A DNA stretch of 64,000 nucleotides from Methylocapsa acidiphila B2. Lineage in GTDB: Bacteria > Pseudomonadota > Alphaproteobacteria > Rhizobiales > Beijerinckiaceae. The DNA lies in the NCBI RefSeq assembly GCF_000427445.1, contig NZ_KE386496.1, forward strand, positions 2,274,506 through 2,338,505, read 5' to 3'. Shown here one piece after another: positions 62,143 through 64,000 of the stretch. Both the position numbers and the translations under genes were made by a program. The notes under the pieces are model-generated. The model was not told the DNA's origin, did not search any database, and saw only the letters and a list, made by a program, of their open reading frames with translations. Numbering within the stretch: the stretch's first letter is position 1; every line of letters begins with the position of its first letter.

Positions 62143-64000
62143 TCATTCAGCAGCGACAGCGATGGGAGCGACGATTTCCGACAAAATGTCGTCAATCGTA
62201 TCGCAGCAGCTCGTGCAGCCGCCGCCTGCGTTGGTCGCTTCGGTCACTTCCGCGACCGTAGTCAAATTTTTGGCGTGCACGGCGTCTTCGATCATGCCGC
62301 GCGTGACGTCCTTGCAATTGCAGATCTTGACCGCGCGCCGCTCTTCCAGCGTCAGCTCGACGACCGGACCGCCGGCCAGACCTTCCAGAATGCCGCCAAT
62401 CGCACCCCGGCACCCTGTGCAGCCCGAACCGGCATGGGTGATGTCGACAACCTGTTCGACCGTCGTCAGCGCGCCGGTCGAGATCGCATCTTCGATCGTG
62501 CCGAGATCAACCGTCTTGCACTTGCAGATTTTCTTCGAACGGCGCTTGGCCTCAGCCTTCGCCGGATCGGCGGCGAGTTCGGCGGCTTCGCGCGCGGCCT
62601 CGGCGTCGGCTTTGGCCTGCCAGCTATCGGCGGCGTTTTGCCAGGGCGCGATCGTCCGAACCTGATCCCAGATCGGATTATAGAGCGCCTTGTCGATCTC
62701 CTTGACGAGATCGACCATGCCCTTGTAGCCGGAATAAGCGTGATGACGCTCCTGGTTGATGTCGAGCCAGGGCATATTGGCCTTGAGTGCGATGAACTGG
62801 GACCGGCCGCCCGAAAGCATGATGTCGGCCCGCGCGTCCTTCAACATCTTGTACATTTCGCGCGGCGACATGTCGTCGAAGGCATGCGCGTCCTCACCCA
62901 TCAATTCCTTGATGCGCTCTTTATCTTCCTTGGTCGACTTCTTGACCGAGGTGCCGACGATCTCCATGCCGACTTCCTGCAGCGCCGCGACGACCGACCA
63001 GGACTTGACGCCGCCGGTGATGAGCAGGACCTTCTTGCCCTTCAGCCGCGGCAGATAGGACATGATCTCGTCCCAGGCGAGCTTTTCCTCGCGTGCGATC
63101 ACCGCCTCGACACGGTCCATGAATTCCGCCGGAGCGCCCCGGTCGATGACAAGCTGGGCAAGTTGCCGCAGCGAGTCGCTCATATCGCCAATGCCGTAGA
63201 AGGAGCCTTCAAAATAAGGAATTCCGTATAGATCCTCGAGCTTGCGCGTGATGTTGATCATCGCCTTGGAGCACACCATCATCGTCGCCCGGGCGCGATG
63301 CGAGCTCGCGACATCCGTATATTTAGCGTCGCCGGAAATGCAGGAGAGGATCCGAAAGCCAATTTCCTTCAGAAGCGGCTCGACCTGCCACATTTCACCG
63401 GCCAGATTATATTCGCCGATGATATTGACGTCATATGGCGTGGTATATTCGGGCTCGACCGTGCCGATCACATGCGCAAGCAAAGCCTCGCCCGCGAGCT
63501 TATTGCCGAGATTCTTCGGTCCAACGAAACCCGGCGAATTCACCGGCACGATCGGCTTGCCGAATTTCTTCGAGGCCGCCTTGCAAACCGCGTCGATGTC
63601 GTCGCCGATCATGGCGGGGACGCAGGTCTGATAAACAAAGACAGACGGAGGATTATATTTCTCGATAATTTCCTTGATGCTCTTATAGAGCCGCTTCTCG
63701 CCGCCGAACACGACGTCGGTCTCGTTCAGGTCCGTGGTGAAGCCGGTCCGATAGAGCGTGGAGCCCGAGGAATAGGCGCCGCGATTGTCCCAGGAATTGC
63801 CTTCGCAAGCGATTGGGCCATGCACGAGGTGAGCGACGTCGGTGATCGGCTGCAGCGCGATTTTTGCGCCGTCGAATGCGCATCCACCCGCGGCCCCGCC
63901 CGGCTGCAATTGCTTTGTGCAGCCCTTCTTGCGTTCCTTCTCCGATTTCGCCGCATTTTTTGGACATGCGGGCTCGTTGAAAACGTCCTGGACCGTCGCC
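62143..64000 (-). CDS. nifE: NifE with two extra C-terminal [2Fe-2S] (BFD-type) domains, 5' end cut
   Basis: The frame runs past base 64000, so the N-terminus is missing. The body is NifE: VFNEPACPKNAAK, GGAAGGCAFDGAKIALQPITDVAHLVHGPIACEGNSWDNRG and MLSGGRSQFIALKANMPWLDINQERHHAYSGYKG. After an Ala-rich linker come two BFD/NifU-central-type domains. The first (about 62535-62380) starts KKICKCKTVDLG and ends SGCTGCRGAIGGIL. The second (about 62328-62180) starts VKICNCKDVTRG and ends GGCTSCCDTIDDIL. Both have CxC-x32-CxxC, the spacing of the permanent [2Fe-2S] site in NifU. NifE normally lacks a tandem pair. It is the lead gene of the nifENX unit visible here; its promoter is outside the window. 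Confidence 0.95.
   Translation of the reverse strand, partial: ATVQDVFNEPACPKNAAKSEKERKKGCTKQLQPGGAAGGCAFDGAKIALQPITDVAHLVHGPIACEGNSWDNRGAYSSGSTLYRTGFTTDLNETDVVFGGEKRLYKSIKEIIEKYNPPSVFVYQTCVPAMIGDDIDAVCKAASKKFGKPIVPVNSPGFVGPKNLGNKLAGEALLAHVIGTVEPEYTTPYDVNIIGEYNLAGEMWQVEPLLKEIGFRILSCISGDAKYTDVASSHRARATMMVCSKAMINITRKLEDLYGIPYFEGSFYGIGDMSDSLRQLAQLVIDRGAPAEFMDRVEAVIAREEKLAWDEIMSYLPRLKGKKVLLITGGVKSWSVVAALQEVGMEIVGTSVKKSTKEDKERIKELMGEDAHAFDDMSPREMYKMLKDARADIMLSGGRSQFIALKANMPWLDINQERHHAYSGYKGMVDLVKEIDKALYNPIWDQVRTIAPWQNAADSWQAKADAEAAREAAELAADPAKAEAKRRSKKICKCKTVDLGTIEDAISTGALTTVEQVVDITHAGSGCTGCRGAIGGILEGLAGGPVVELTLEERRAVKICNCKDVTRGMIEDAVHAKNLTTVAEVTEATNAGGGCTSCCDTIDDILSEIVAPIAVAAE

Noticed and set aside
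61768-63231. Plus-strand frame of 487 codons opposite nifN and nifE
   Set aside because: Both nif genes on the minus strand are clear; this is a shadow frame.

Overview
The window looks like chromosomal DNA of a GC-rich, nitrogen-fixing alphaproteobacterium of the order Hyphomicrobiales (Rhizobiales). The evidence is a CcrM-type cell-cycle methyltransferase beside rnhB, a DUF1134 envelope protein, the mutY-dciA-dsbA neighbourhood, a nif cluster joined to fixABCX, and sigma-54/NifA control elements. A free-living diazotroph of the Beijerinckiaceae/Methylocystaceae type fits best, but this placement is inference. No rRNA, tRNA, CRISPR array, transposase or integrase was recognised.

Layout. 1-8.8 kb: an edge-truncated flavin amine oxidase, a thioredoxin-like [2Fe-2S] ferredoxin, a GST, a cold-shock protein, rlmJ, a DUF4239 membrane protein, an orphan kinase-like gene, and an ArsR-led run of SRPBCC and VOC proteins. 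8.9-10.7 kb: mosB-mosA, encoding molybdenum storage protein. 11-17.2 kb: a secreted RNase T2, a polyprenyl glycosylphosphotransferase and manC (exopolysaccharide), interrupted by an AT-richer insert that encodes a membrane-anchored protein with two C-terminal Tudor-like modules. 17.4-24.2 kb: rnhB, ccrM, an NnrU-like protein, a TetR regulator, an Imm74-like gene, mutY, dciA and a DsbA-like oxidoreductase. 24.4-31.3 kb: a complete SUF iron-sulfur operon (class-I cysteine desulfurase, sufBCDST). 31.6-49.2 kb: mostly housekeeping (anmK, tyrS, a giant AsmA-like protein, a 1-Cys peroxiredoxin, AraC, DUF1134, cysQ, carA, yqeY-like, panB) plus a secreted glycosidase-like protein. 49.2-51.4 kb: a compact phage-like regulatory module, an S24 repressor flanked by five matching GGTA-N4-TACC operators. 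51.3-64 kb: nifENX, DUF269, DUF683, fdxB, nifQ, then iscA, nifU (C-terminal domain only), nifV, nifW and fixABCX, all on the minus strand.

How the genes work together. MosAB would buffer molybdenum, NifQ delivers it, NifEN and NifX build FeMo-cofactor, NifV makes homocitrate, and FixABCX supplies low-potential electrons. NifA/sigma-54 elements precede the iscA-nifU-nifV unit, and a sigma-54-like site precedes fixA. The most unusual nif feature is NifE itself: it carries two extra C-terminal [2Fe-2S] BFD-type domains with the CxC-x32-CxxC spacing of the central NifU domain, while the cluster's own NifU has lost its scaffold and central domains and no nifS is present. A family of dispersed palindromic intergenic repeats (GCGCGTTCC type) runs through the window.
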